A stretch of DNA of 64,000 nt from DASPPF01 sp032906705 (GCA_032906705.1 JAJTZC010000004.1:6228-70227); one strand, 5' to 3'; numbered from the stretch's first letter, positions 42,733 through 51,472 are shown. Notes: generated from the letters alone by a model not told the origin. A program made the numbers and translations.

Positions 42733-43167
42733 TTACTTTACTCCACAGAACTCTCTAAGTACCACCGCTAGTTCTTCCATCGAGCAACAGAGTCTGTCGG
42801 CATGTTCCATCACCGGCCCCGCGTACTCCCTAACCAGCGACGGTTCGGCGTGGACAACTTCCACTAGTGCGATACATCGAATCTCTGGATATGCGCCCCT
42901 GATTCGTTTGAACTTCAAGTCCACATAAGCGGCGTTCCTCTCAATCCAAACAAGGGCAACCCCTCTTCTGCTAGTGCTTCTCCAACATTCCAAGATGGTC
43001 CTCTGGTTGCTCAGGAAGAAGTCGACCACGTACATCCTGTTCCTGACCGGGAAGACGGCGTGCGTGAGGTGGGTAATCCCATGCTGGAGAAGGACGTCCT
43101 CCACATGCTCCTCCTGCTCGGTCAGCGGGACCAGAGCGTGCATCCTGTTCATCCAACGCGAAGACAT
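42733..43167 (-). CDS. Putative PD-(D/E)XK-like nuclease
   Basis: 144 residues. The pattern YVVDFFLSNQRTILECW (D49, E60) followed by ALVWIERNAAYVDLKFKRIR and IRCIALVEVV resembles a Vsr- or restriction-type core, but the Lys of ExK is replaced (ECW); a nearby Lys (residue 85 or 87) could substitute. It is therefore either divergent or inactive. ATG 43167 with TATA TTATATAG (minus strand, ~43195-43203) ~30 bases upstream. Forms an operon with the HNH gene. Confidence 0.5.
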   Translation of the reverse strand: MSSRWMNRMHALVPLTEQEEHVEDVLLQHGITHLTHAVFPVRNRMYVVDFFLSNQRTILECWRSTSRRGVALVWIERNAAYVDLKFKRIRGAYPEIRCIALVEVVHAEPSLVREYAGPVMEHADRLCCSMEELAVVLREFCGVK

Positions 43168-43193
43168 TCGTACCCAGAAAGGTAAGGAAATGC

Positions 43194-43251
43194 GCTATAT
43201 AACAACCACAAAGGTTTTATCCTGCGCATCTGGCGAAAACAAGCCAGAATC
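43194..43251. promoter_or_regulatory. Divergent promoter region of HNH operon and Cas1-like gene
   Basis: GCTATATAAC (43193-43202) is the minus-strand TATA for the 43167 gene. GGTTTTATCC (43213-43222) is a TATA-like box for the + gene. An inverted repeat TCTGGC (43229-43234) / GCCAGA (43243-43248) overlaps the expected + transcription start, just before TTG 43252. Confidence 0.5.
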
Positions 43252-45711
43252 TTGCTCTCTGAGCCCTTGCGGATGCCAAACGCACGCTTCGTCCGATACG
43301 GGGCCGACGGAAGCTTCCCTTCAGAAGCACTTGCGAGAGCGGTCTTCGAGAGCCTGGCGGCAAAGCAACGCCACGTCGCAATCATTGCAGACGAGGAAAC
43401 CCTCGATGACCTTCCATGGTTGGGTTCGGAGCGACTCGACCCAACGAAGGACTACCAGTGGTCAGGAATCCTCGTCCAACGCAAGATCACAAAGCCAGCG
43501 AGGCGCGTCGTCAAGGGAACCTACACCGAGTGGTTCCAATGGTACATGCGCACCCAGCGCCTCAGGGCCTTCCACACTGTCGTACTCATTGGGCCGTTCG
43601 CAGTGGTCGCGGACTCAGAGAAAGGAGGATACATCGATGGACTCCTCGCGAGGCTGTCGGGGAAAGCGCAGCAAATCATCATCGTGACGAGGGACAACGC
43701 CCCGGCCCCTCCGACCGTCGACGAACGAAGGATAATGGAAGTCGCACGAACGCTCCTCTACGGCACGAGGCTGACGTGGCCGGAGCTGCTGAAGCAGGCG
43801 GGCCGCACACTCGTCCCAATACCACGCGAGAAGCTGGAGAAAACAGTCGGGAGATACAAATGGCGCATCGCGAAGCACCATCCGCGGCTGCGCCTAGACG
43901 ACATCGACGAGGAGCTGGTTCAGGGAATGGTCGCTAGGGTGCCGTCAGATTACGTCGATGGGAAGAAGGGACAGATCGAGCAGCTCTTCGAGCGGAAGGA
44001 TAGGTTCCATCGGGAACTCAGGGCTCCAGACGAGATGCTCCGACAGAGGCTGTTTGAGAAGGTAGGGCGGCTCGGATGGGTCACGGTTCCAGAGGGAGCG
44101 GAGGGACTCTCAATCTGGCTGGAGCGACTCAACAAGGAGTTCGACCCCCGGCTCGGGAAGATCCACAACAGCCTGGAATATGTTGACCGGGAGCAGTGGC
44201 TTGGGCTGCTCGCGCCGACTAGGCAACATGTCAGGCGCCTACTGGATGGGCTGGTCGCCGAGGGCCGATTGGAGAGAAAGCTGTGGTTCAGGGAAATTGG
44301 AAGGCCAGCACTGGCGTACCTACTCCCAGGCAAGACTCCTTTCCTCAAGGGGCGCTGTGGCCAGTGCGCATTCTACGTGCCAGTGAGACGGAGGTGCAGG
44401 CTGTGGTGGCTGGTCAACAAGAAGCAGGTCTTCTTTGACGCCAAGTGGAAGAAACCGGGCTCCAGCGTTACGCAGTTCGAGTTGCATAAGATGAAGTACG
44501 CTTCGAGAATTGGGCCCCATTCATCAGCCTGCCAGCGCTACATCGACAAGAAGAGAGACCATCTCAGGAAGGCGGTCCCGGCGCACTGTGACACTTGCGG
44601 AAATGGGTTGCGACCCCCTGAAGGCTCGGCCGTCACTTGCATGAATTGTGGCACGAAATATGTCAGGTACAAGACCAAAGTGAAGGTCATGACTGCATAC
44701 GAGCACGAATACACCAAGCTTTACGCCGAAATCACGGGTGGCGACGCGACAACTGACCTCGAAACATGGAAGAAGGAAATGAGGGGAAGACTTCCCACAC
44801 TACTCGAGCAGAAGACCGAGACCCAAGACTTGGACTTGTTGGCAGACGCCGACTCAGAGGAGCATCTTGCAAGAATCTGGCCGCAGTTCAATCAAGGGTT
44901 GCAGAACCAAGTTGACAGGCTCGCGAACACAAGTAACATTGCGAAGCGATTCACAATGGCGATGGCTGAGAGCGCCAAGAATGCCACACAGCGAATCATT
45001 GCCATCGCAAAACTTTACGCGGGCGATGTGGGGCCGGCCATCGCTCTCCAAGAGAAGTACCTTGCACTTATCCCATCGGCGGGCCCGAGTAGGTTGCTCA
45101 CTTACGAAGCCCTAGTGATGAGGGAATACTGGCGCTGCTATGGATTAGCCCTGAAGAAGGCGCAACAATGGTTCGGCCCTCGAAAGAGGTCGAGATTCGT
45201 GAGGGAGTTCGTCGGCGACCCGGCAGGCAAGGCGAGGGGATACTCCGCCTTGGACGCGGCGATAAATTACCTTCACCAACGGCGACTTCGGCAAGCCGAG
45301 TTGATTAACGCCGATGTAGGATTCATAGGAATAAGTGATGGCTTCCTTCACAAGGAGCAGTTCAACTCGCGGGGGATTGGGCTGCTCCTCGACATGATTG
45401 ACCCATTCAAGTTCGCTGACAGGGAGGAACTTCTAGTGGTCGCGCTCAACGGTGGGATATCATGGATGGACTTCAGGCTAGAGCGGGATAGGCGGGGGTC
45501 GACGTTCTACTACCCATCTGAGAAGGGTAGAGTAATACTTGATCAGGCTGGTGCAGACGCAGACGCCCTAGTCGTACGGTACCAAAACCGAGAAATGCGG
45601 CTCAAAGAAGCGTTCAGGGAGTTTGCAACTCTTCTCTTACATGAGTTGGAAAAGGATGGTCAAGATCTGTTACTGGCGAAACCGTTCGTTCTTGGGGCGA
45701 TGCCAGAGTGA
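43252..45711 (+). CDS. Cas1-like integrase fused to a large zinc-binding N-terminal region
   Basis: 819 residues. The C-terminal ~285 residues look like Cas1: TYEALVMREYWRCY (E619), ALDAAINYLHQRRLRQAE, ISDGFLHKEQ (H700) and GLLLDMIDPFKFADREEL (D714). The 14-residue His-Asp spacing equals that of known Cas1 enzymes. Upstream lie an unrecognised alpha/beta domain (residues ~1-150), a winged-helix-like region (~300-355), a four-Cys cluster (C369, C372, C382, C427) and a zinc ribbon (C446, C449, C463, C466). There is no CRISPR array, Cas2 or other adaptation gene in the window. Casposon Cas1 proteins are about half this size. TTG 43252 (or ATG 43273) is the start. Confidence 0.78.
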   Translation: MLSEPLRMPNARFVRYGADGSFPSEALARAVFESLAAKQRHVAIIADEETLDDLPWLGSERLDPTKDYQWSGILVQRKITKPARRVVKGTYTEWFQWYMRTQRLRAFHTVVLIGPFAVVADSEKGGYIDGLLARLSGKAQQIIIVTRDNAPAPPTVDERRIMEVARTLLYGTRLTWPELLKQAGRTLVPIPREKLEKTVGRYKWRIAKHHPRLRLDDIDEELVQGMVARVPSDYVDGKKGQIEQLFERKDRFHRELRAPDEMLRQRLFEKVGRLGWVTVPEGAEGLSIWLERLNKEFDPRLGKIHNSLEYVDREQWLGLLAPTRQHVRRLLDGLVAEGRLERKLWFREIGRPALAYLLPGKTPFLKGRCGQCAFYVPVRRRCRLWWLVNKKQVFFDAKWKKPGSSVTQFELHKMKYASRIGPHSSACQRYIDKKRDHLRKAVPAHCDTCGNGLRPPEGSAVTCMNCGTKYVRYKTKVKVMTAYEHEYTKLYAEITGGDATTDLETWKKEMRGRLPTLLEQKTETQDLDLLADADSEEHLARIWPQFNQGLQNQVDRLANTSNIAKRFTMAMAESAKNATQRIIAIAKLYAGDVGPAIALQEKYLALIPSAGPSRLLTYEALVMREYWRCYGLALKKAQQWFGPRKRSRFVREFVGDPAGKARGYSALDAAINYLHQRRLRQAELINADVGFIGISDGFLHKEQFNSRGIGLLLDMIDPFKFADREELLVVALNGGISWMDFRLERDRRGSTFYYPSEKGRVILDQAGADADALVVRYQNREMRLKEAFREFATLLLHELEKDGQDLLLAKPFVLGAMPE

Positions 45712-45780
45712 CGAATTCAACACGTACGAACATCGAAGAGGGGACTTCTTATCTCCCCAGCCAAATGAAATGATAGCCGA

Positions 45781-46866
45781 ATGAATGACAAGACAATTTC
45801 GTTCTTGCGAAACTCATACAAGGAATACTACTTCAAGCACAGCGATTCTATCGAGTTCCCGGACGAGATACAATCGCGCGAGTTCGGCTACATCCCCTTC
45901 GGCGGCGGGATGGTCCGCCACCTGTCCTTCAAGAGTGCGGGGGAGGCCATCGCCGAGACACTGAGGCAGTCCCCTTCGTCGGTCTACTGCTCCAACGCGA
46001 CTTATGCGTCTCCCACGCTCCCCATGGAAGAGAAGGGTTGGAAGGGGGCCGAACTCATCTTCGACATCGACGCAACTGACATTCCGACTCCCTGCAAGAA
46101 GACGCACGACCTGTGGTACTGCGAGAACTGTCATTTCACCGGGAAGCTTCCCAAACCTCCCGTGTGCCCGAAGTGCAAGGGGCGTACTGCCGATTTCCAC
46201 GGGACCTGCAAGGTCTGTCTCGACGCGTCGAAGGACCACGCCCTCCGGGTAATCGACTTCCTGACCAGCGACTTTGGTGTCTCCAAGGACGACGTGAAGG
46301 CATACTTCTCAGGGAAAAGGGGATACCACCTGTACGTGCACGACCAACGGTTTCGACAACTGGAACAGCAAGGAAGGGCCGAGATATCGGACTACCTGCT
46401 GGGAAACTCCCTGCCGCCGAGCCAGACCATCGCAGCTACCCTGAGGCGGAGGTCAAACTACCCCGGCGCCGCGGCATACGGCTGGATGAAGCGGATAACC
46501 ACCTACACGCAGTCGAAGCAAGGCTACACCGGCACGCTTCAGAAGCTTGTTTCCGAGGCCGTCTCCTCCCAACGAGCGATGATCGACGCCTCTGTCACCA
46601 CGGACATCCACCGCGTCTTCAGGCTCGCGGGCACGCTCCACGGCGACACCGGCATGGCGAAGATGCGAGTGAAATCATTCGACACCTTCGACCCATACAA
46701 CGACCCCGTGGTGCTCGGCTCCGCGCAGACCAAGATCAACGTCTCCTTCTATCCGAGGTTCAGCATCCGCGGGCAGGCCTTCGGGCCCTACAAATCACAG
46801 ACTGTTTCTCTGCCAGCGTACGCAGCGGTTTCCATATTAACACGGGGCTTCGGTGAAGTCACGTAG
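45781..46866 (+). CDS. priS: DNA primase small catalytic subunit PriS
   Basis: Catalytic subunit of the archaeal/eukaryotic primase, 361 residues. The family segments are REFGYIPFGGGMVRHLSF, AELIFDIDATDI (catalytic Asp pair), a zinc site (CENCHFTG...CPKCKG...CKVC), YFSGKRGYHLYVHD and IDASVTTDIHRVFRLAGTLH. ATG 45781. The GINS gene starts directly after its stop, a common archaeal pairing. Confidence 0.95.
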   Translation: MNDKTISFLRNSYKEYYFKHSDSIEFPDEIQSREFGYIPFGGGMVRHLSFKSAGEAIAETLRQSPSSVYCSNATYASPTLPMEEKGWKGAELIFDIDATDIPTPCKKTHDLWYCENCHFTGKLPKPPVCPKCKGRTADFHGTCKVCLDASKDHALRVIDFLTSDFGVSKDDVKAYFSGKRGYHLYVHDQRFRQLEQQGRAEISDYLLGNSLPPSQTIAATLRRRSNYPGAAAYGWMKRITTYTQSKQGYTGTLQKLVSEAVSSQRAMIDASVTTDIHRVFRLAGTLHGDTGMAKMRVKSFDTFDPYNDPVVLGSAQTKINVSFYPRFSIRGQAFGPYKSQTVSLPAYAAVSILTRGFGEVT

Positions 46867-47424
46867 TTGCCCGAGCCAATGCTCGAATCTCTCAAGAAGT
46901 ACCTCGACGCCGAGGAACAGTCGGAGAAGCTGCAAACTCTCCCAGGCGACGTGTATTCCTCCATCGCCACCTATGCACAAATTCTCAAGCGGTCATCGGG
47001 CTCCGGGAACTCCGAGCTCGCAAACAGGCTGATTTCGAAGCAGTCGACCATGCTCGGTTCGATGGTGAGGAAGCTCCTGGAGGTCAGGTCGCGGAAGGCC
47101 ACGGCACAGAAGGTGGTATCGCAGCTACTGCCGGAGGAGCGGTACATCTGTTCGTTGGCGGAGAGCTACAACCTGCATCTAGCAGCGTTCATCGAGGCCG
47201 TCACCAACGGCCAACCTTCCGCGGTCGAGCTGGCGCGCAAGAACGAGCTAAGCAGGAGCACAACCGTAAGGTTTCTCAAGCACGTCGACGAGCTGGTAGG
47301 GCTAGACCTGCGAAGATACGGGCCTTTCGAACCGGAGGACCTGGCGTCGATCCCGGCCGCGAACGCCGACCTGTTTGTGGCCAACGGCGAAGCCGTCGAG
47401 GTGGTGCTGCGAGACGGACCCTAG
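46867..47424 (+). CDS. GINS complex subunit
   Basis: 185 residues beginning TTG 46867 right after priS. The A-domain helices (SSIATYAQILKRSSGSG..., KQSTMLGSMVRKLLEVRSRK) and a small C-terminal B domain (FVANGEAVEVVLRDGP) match archaeal GINS proteins, which join Cdc45/RecJ and MCM in the replicative helicase. Between them lies a helical segment (ELARKNELSRSTTVRFLKHV). The subtype (Gins15 or Gins23) cannot be fixed; A-B order suggests Gins15/51. Confidence 0.75.
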   Translation: MPEPMLESLKKYLDAEEQSEKLQTLPGDVYSSIATYAQILKRSSGSGNSELANRLISKQSTMLGSMVRKLLEVRSRKATAQKVVSQLLPEERYICSLAESYNLHLAAFIEAVTNGQPSAVELARKNELSRSTTVRFLKHVDELVGLDLRRYGPFEPEDLASIPAANADLFVANGEAVEVVLRDGP

Positions 47425-47488
47425 GTCGACCATCCGTTTACGACCTGATCTCCGCTTCCTAAAACGCAGGAAGAATCTGGCGTAGAAC

Positions 47489-47534
47489 GTCAGCCCTCTA
47501 CGCTGGTGACCCGGGTTCGATTCCCACCCCCGCA
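47489..47534 (+). tRNA. tRNA 3'-half fragment
   Basis: The segment contains an anticodon-like stem (TCAGC / GCTGG), the T-loop sequence GGGTTCGATTCCC and an acceptor-like CCCCCGCA end. No matching 5' half (D arm, GCGGGGG acceptor strand) occurs upstream; a different hairpin (CTTCCT/AGGAAG) lies there instead. The loop lacks U33. A tRNA 3' fragment without its 5' half is typical of an attachment-site remnant left by an integrated element. A functional tRNA is unlikely. Confidence 0.45.
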
Positions 47535-47552
47535 CTAGAGCTTAGGATGGTG

Positions 47553-48032
47553 TTACTTGTGCAGACGAAGTGAATGCGTTATGTTAAGGATGGATGAGCA
47601 GGTACTGACCCAGCCAGCAACCTCGATGAGCCGCCGATCGCCAAGTAACGCCTTGAAGGCGGAGTAGAAATTCTCGTCGACGTCGTGGGGGTTCTTCGCG
47701 ACGTGGTAGGAGTAGATCAGGATGTTCCTCGTCTGCTCGTCCAGACCACTGCCCTTGATGTCTTTCTCGAGCTTCTCTATGGCTTCGTTGCTCATTCCCA
47801 TCCCCACCAGCGACGCTCTGTCCACCCCGACGCACATAGGACAACCGTCTGCCAGAGCGCACTCGTAATTTATCAGCATCTTCGTCTGCTTCGGTATTGT
47901 CCCAGAATTCAGAAGATTGCTGAACGAGTGCCAGTACGCGTCGAGCACAAGGGGGACGCTCGAGAGGCCAATCCAGAATGAACTCAACATCCCTGCCTTT
48001 CTTATCTCATCGAGGATTTGGTCTTTCTCCAT
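47553..48032 (-). CDS. Carboxymuconolactone decarboxylase/AhpD-like protein
   Basis: 159 residues of the CMD fold. The catalytic-type motif is YECALADGCPMCVGVDRASL, with a redox-active CxxC as in AhpD-like peroxidases. The rest is helical, with IYSYHVAKNPHDVDENF. A role in peroxide or organic peroxide reduction is likely; the electron donor is unknown. ATG 48032. It lies alone between a tRNA fragment and a gene-poor stretch. Confidence 0.8.
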   Translation of the reverse strand: MEKDQILDEIRKAGMLSSFWIGLSSVPLVLDAYWHSFSNLLNSGTIPKQTKMLINYECALADGCPMCVGVDRASLVGMGMSNEAIEKLEKDIKGSGLDEQTRNILIYSYHVAKNPHDVDENFYSAFKALLGDRRLIEVAGWVSTCSSILNITHSLRLHK

Positions 48033-48361
48033 AATTCTTTGTGCGGGAAATCTCGTTATAAGCCTTCAATCGCGAGCATCTTCCAAGACCTCACCGCGGG
48101 GTTTCGGAGCCTAGTCAATCGCTCACTTGCGTGGGCGCAGGAAACTAGCGGGACTCAAGACGAAGCCATGCTTCGGATGGGGTTCTCGTCCGGAATGGGT
48201 CGAAGCTAAGGATGTCCAGGAGGGTGACTGCCTCTACTACCCTCGACGAAGGGTTGTCAGGAAAGATGCGGACCTTCTGGACGTAGGACCCACCAGCTCG
48301 CTTCGTTGTGCCGCACTTCGGGCACTCAATCTTGGTGGTCGCTAGGCCTTGTCAGAGCGAA
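48033..48361. other. Gene-poor stretch with decayed fragments
   Basis: No intact gene. A + frame near 48129-48300 encodes PEWVEAKDVQEGDCLYYPRR, which resembles the block preceding the endonuclease region of Hint/intein proteins (W..A..L..GD...P). On the minus strand, ~48306-48345 resembles 31 bases of the TFS zinc-ribbon gene at 55.7 kb (IECPKCG). Both look like remnants. Confidence 0.35.
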
Positions 48362-49252
48362 TCATGTCCGAGATATAACACGCGTACGACCCGTCCAGGA
48401 CCTAGCGCCGAACTTTTGCTTGTATCCCGGAAAGAGCATGTCGACATTCCTTTTGATTATCATCTTCAGTCCCCATCTTTCGCTGCCAGGAACTCGCAAT
48501 TCTTCAGCGGCCTCTTCCGACGTCGCTTTTCGCGCCGCCAAATCCTTCATCTTCGCATCAAACCAAGCTATGTAGTCGGAAAGTCTTGTCGCCGAACTCC
48601 TGTCTGTCGGTCTGCCGTGCCCCGGGACGACATCAGCAACTTCCATCCGTTCGACTGTGCGGAGCGCGTCTATCCACCCATGGACGTCTCCGTCCTCAAG
48701 GTTCGGATGGTATGCTTCCCAAACTACGTCCCCGGCGAAGAGCACCTTCTCCTTCGGCAGCAAGATCATGGTATCTCCTCTGGTGTGAGCGGCAGGCGGA
48801 TGGATGAGCTCAACCTCCCTCCCTAGGATGTTCAGCCGCGCGCTCTCAGAGTAGCTGACCGAAGGGGGAGTGACTCGGAGACCATTCATCCCCTTCCTCA
48901 GTCTCGCGTCATAGCTTCTGTACCCGCGCATCCTCGTCTCCCCAAGTTCTTCCATCCGGGACCAGCAGACGGAATGGCCCAGAATCAGAGCGCCGGAGGA
49001 TTCGAAGACCGAGTTTCCGAATACATGGTCCGAGTGGTCGTGGGTGTTGATAACCACCCTGACGGGGAGACGCGTCCTCTTCCGGATTTCCCGCAGGAGC
49101 GAGAGCGCTGCGCCACGGGTAAACCCAGAGTCGATGACGACCACCCCCTTCTCTGCCACTATGAAACCCTGGTTGGCTCCCCAGCCGTCGTAAATCTCGT
49201 CCCCCTTAGCCACTCGGGCGTAGATCCCACCGGCCACCTCGACGACCGACAA
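48362..49252 (-). CDS. MBL-fold metallo-hydrolase
   Basis: 296 residues. The metal motif is NTHDHSDHVFGN (HxHxDH), with a further His at GHSVCWSR, PPAAHTRGDTM and VVPGHGRPTD, as in class B beta-lactamase-like hydrolases. A short N-terminus without signal peptide places it in the cytoplasm. It is encoded eight bases downstream of tryptophan 2,3-dioxygenase in the same direction, so it could be the hydrolase for N-formylkynurenine; this is inference, as known formamidases belong to other folds. Confidence 0.85.
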   Translation of the reverse strand: MSVVEVAGGIYARVAKGDEIYDGWGANQGFIVAEKGVVVIDSGFTRGAALSLLREIRKRTRLPVRVVINTHDHSDHVFGNSVFESSGALILGHSVCWSRMEELGETRMRGYRSYDARLRKGMNGLRVTPPSVSYSESARLNILGREVELIHPPAAHTRGDTMILLPKEKVLFAGDVVWEAYHPNLEDGDVHGWIDALRTVERMEVADVVPGHGRPTDRSSATRLSDYIAWFDAKMKDLAARKATSEEAAEELRVPGSERWGLKMIIKRNVDMLFPGYKQKFGARSWTGRTRVISRT

Positions 49253-49259
49253 CTGTTGC

Positions 49260-50114
49260 TCAGGTCTCTTTGAACTTGGTCCTTGCCGCCCACAGCGCGG
49301 GGAAGAACCTCCTCCTAAGCGTGGTCTTGAGGTACGCCACTCCCGCTGTGTCGAAGTAGTAGGGTCCTATCGTCTCAGCGATGACATCCGAGCCAGTCCC
49401 GACCTTCCGGCCGACTATTCGTTCGACCATCCCCATGTGGTGGTTTCGCCAGAGCCAGAAGTGTTTGTCGTACTCGAGCAGGGCCTCAGCCAGCTCGGCC
49501 ACATCCGAGTATGCGCTTGACGAGTAGACCCTGACTATCGCTCCCACCTCGCCCCTGAGCAGTCTGCCCTCGTCCTTCGAAACTGCCGCCCTAACCTTCA
49601 GCAACCTCCTCTTTGCCAGGACGCTCCTGAAGGCGTCCCAGAGGGACTCGGCACGGAACCTCCTCTCCAATTGCGCGCGTGCGCGCTGGTCCTCCTTGTG
49701 GAGCTCGAGGAACCTTGCATCCTTGTGCCCAGAGAGGAATTCGATCTCCCTGAACTGGGTCGACTGAAAGCCGCTTGCCGGCCTTAACGCGTTCCTAAAC
49801 TTCAAGAAGTCGGTCGGCCTGATCGTCTCCAGGACCTCCAGCTGCTGGGTCAAGACCTTCACAATCGTCACGACTCTCCGGATGAGCCTCGCTGCCTCGC
49901 GAGGCTCGTCTGACAGCATCGCGACGAGGGCAGCGTCAAGCTCTCTGAGCATCTGTTTGAACCAGAGCTCGTAAGTCTGATGAGAGACCACGAACAACAT
50001 TTCGTCGTGCTGCTCGGGCCTCGAGACCGGGGCCTGCAGAGTCAGAAGATCATCCAGCATGAGGTACCCCTTGTACGATAGGGGTTTCCGCTGCTTCAGT
50101 TTTGTCGAAGCCAC
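49260..50114 (-). CDS. kynA: Tryptophan 2,3-dioxygenase
   Basis: Haem enzyme that opens the indole ring of L-tryptophan to N-formylkynurenine. 284 residues. Family segments: HDEMLFVVSHQTYELWFKQM, ASGFQSTQFREIEFLSGHKD, LWRNHHMGMVERIVGRKVGT (proximal haem His) and IGPYYFDTAGVAYL. ATG 50114 overlaps the TrpB2 gene end by 19 bases. The enzyme is rare in archaea, so acquisition from bacteria is possible. An aerobic, heterotrophic life is implied. Confidence 0.95.
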   Translation of the reverse strand: MASTKLKQRKPLSYKGYLMLDDLLTLQAPVSRPEQHDEMLFVVSHQTYELWFKQMLRELDAALVAMLSDEPREAARLIRRVVTIVKVLTQQLEVLETIRPTDFLKFRNALRPASGFQSTQFREIEFLSGHKDARFLELHKEDQRARAQLERRFRAESLWDAFRSVLAKRRLLKVRAAVSKDEGRLLRGEVGAIVRVYSSSAYSDVAELAEALLEYDKHFWLWRNHHMGMVERIVGRKVGTGSDVIAETIGPYYFDTAGVAYLKTTLRRRFFPALWAARTKFKET

Positions 50115-51472
50115 GGGTAGAGACCCTTTACTTCGTCCAAAGCCCTCCGTATCGATGCCGGGTCAGCGTCGTTGGGCTTCATATCGCCTGAGAAGAACTC
50201 CCGGTAAGCCTCCATATCGAGAAGGCCGTGACCGCAGAGGTTGAACAGAATCACCCTCTTCTCCGACTTTTCCTTGCACCGCCTCGCTTCATCGATTACG
50301 GTCTTGATGGCATGTGCGCTCTCCGGCGCTGGGAAGACCCCTTCTGTCCTGGCGAAAAGGGCTCCAGCTTCGAAGGCTTCTATCTGGTTGTACGCCCTTG
50401 ACTTTACTATCCCTTTGTGAGCAAGCAGGCTGAGCGTCGGCGCTGTTCCGTGGACTCGGAGACCGCCGGTGTGGACAACTGGCGGAACGAACGTGTGTCC
50501 CACCGTATACATCTTGAACAGCGGACTCGTCCTCGCGATGTCTGCGTGGTCGTAGATGTACTCGCCCTTGGTCATCTTGGGTGCCGCGGTCGATTCCGCA
50601 GCGATGAACTCGATTTCCCTATCGTTCTTCTTTGAGACCACGTCATAGTAGAAGGGCCACAGGATGCCCGAGAAGTTGCTCCCTCCGCCGACGCAACCCA
50701 CGATCATGTCGGGATAGTCTCCCGCGTTCATCATCTGCTGCTTGGCCTCTTGCCCGACGACCGTCTGGCAGGCGAGCACGAAGTTCATGATGCTCCCTGG
50801 AACGTTCCGAGACTTCGGGTCGCCCCTGGTGTCTTCCAGCGCTTCACTCTTGGCAATGCTCATGGTGCCTGGCCCGTCAGGATCCTTCGCAAGAATCTCG
50901 CGCCCGATTTCTGTCCTCTCGCTCGGGCTAGGGAAGATTTCTGCCCCCCAACCTTCGGCCAGGTCCTTCCGGTAGGGCTTCGAGTCGTAGGAGGACCTCG
51001 ACATGTAGATTGTGCACTTGACTCCGAAGATCGAGCACCCGAAGGCCAGTGCCGTCCCCCACTGCCCGGCGGTGGTACTCGTGACCACCCTCTCGATTCC
51101 CTCTTTGGCGGCGAAGTAAGCTAGGGCGACCGCGGCGTTCGCCTTGTGCGACCCCGGAGGGCTGACAGACTCGTTCTTGTAGTAGATTCTTGCCGGGGTG
51201 TTCAAGGCCGCTTCAAGGTGCTTCGCCCTCACGAGGGGCGTCGGTCTCCAGATGGAGTAGACCTGCCTGAGCTCCTCCGGTATCGGGATGAATCTCTCTC
51301 CAGAGTACTCGTGCCTGGCAATCTCATTGATGAAGAGCCTGTGAAGAATCGCCTTCTCCGCGACCTTCCTAGTCGTAGGGTCGATAACTGGCGGGAGCTT
51401 CTCCGGGAGGTCGGGGACGACGCTGTACCACTGGCGCGGGATCTCGACCATACGTTCCAGTGTAGCTACCAT
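50096..51472 (-). CDS. trpB: Tryptophan synthase beta chain, TrpB2 type
   Basis: PLP enzyme of 458 residues, the longer TrpB2 form that does not need TrpA. The PLP Lys is in SPPGSHKANAAVALAYFAA; the phosphate-binding loop is VGCVGGGSNFSG; TSTTAGQWGTALAFGCSIFG is the family core. Encoded directly upstream of tryptophan dioxygenase. TrpB2 proteins can make tryptophan from indole and serine or deaminate serine/threonine; sharing an operon with a catabolic dioxygenase suggests a non-biosynthetic role. No other trp genes are in the window. Confidence 0.9.
   Translation of the reverse strand: MVATLERMVEIPRQWYSVVPDLPEKLPPVIDPTTRKVAEKAILHRLFINEIARHEYSGERFIPIPEELRQVYSIWRPTPLVRAKHLEAALNTPARIYYKNESVSPPGSHKANAAVALAYFAAKEGIERVVTSTTAGQWGTALAFGCSIFGVKCTIYMSRSSYDSKPYRKDLAEGWGAEIFPSPSERTEIGREILAKDPDGPGTMSIAKSEALEDTRGDPKSRNVPGSIMNFVLACQTVVGQEAKQQMMNAGDYPDMIVGCVGGGSNFSGILWPFYYDVVSKKNDREIEFIAAESTAAPKMTKGEYIYDHADIARTSPLFKMYTVGHTFVPPVVHTGGLRVHGTAPTLSLLAHKGIVKSRAYNQIEAFEAGALFARTEGVFPAPESAHAIKTVIDEARRCKEKSEKRVILFNLCGHGLLDMEAYREFFSGDMKPNDADPASIRRALDEVKGLYPWLRQN

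Noticed and set aside
43252..45711. Calling the Cas1-like region a casposon
   Set aside because: No family B DNA polymerase gene, no clear terminal inverted repeats or target duplication, and core replication genes (PCNA, PriS, GINS) directly outside. Cas1 plus HNH alone is not enough.
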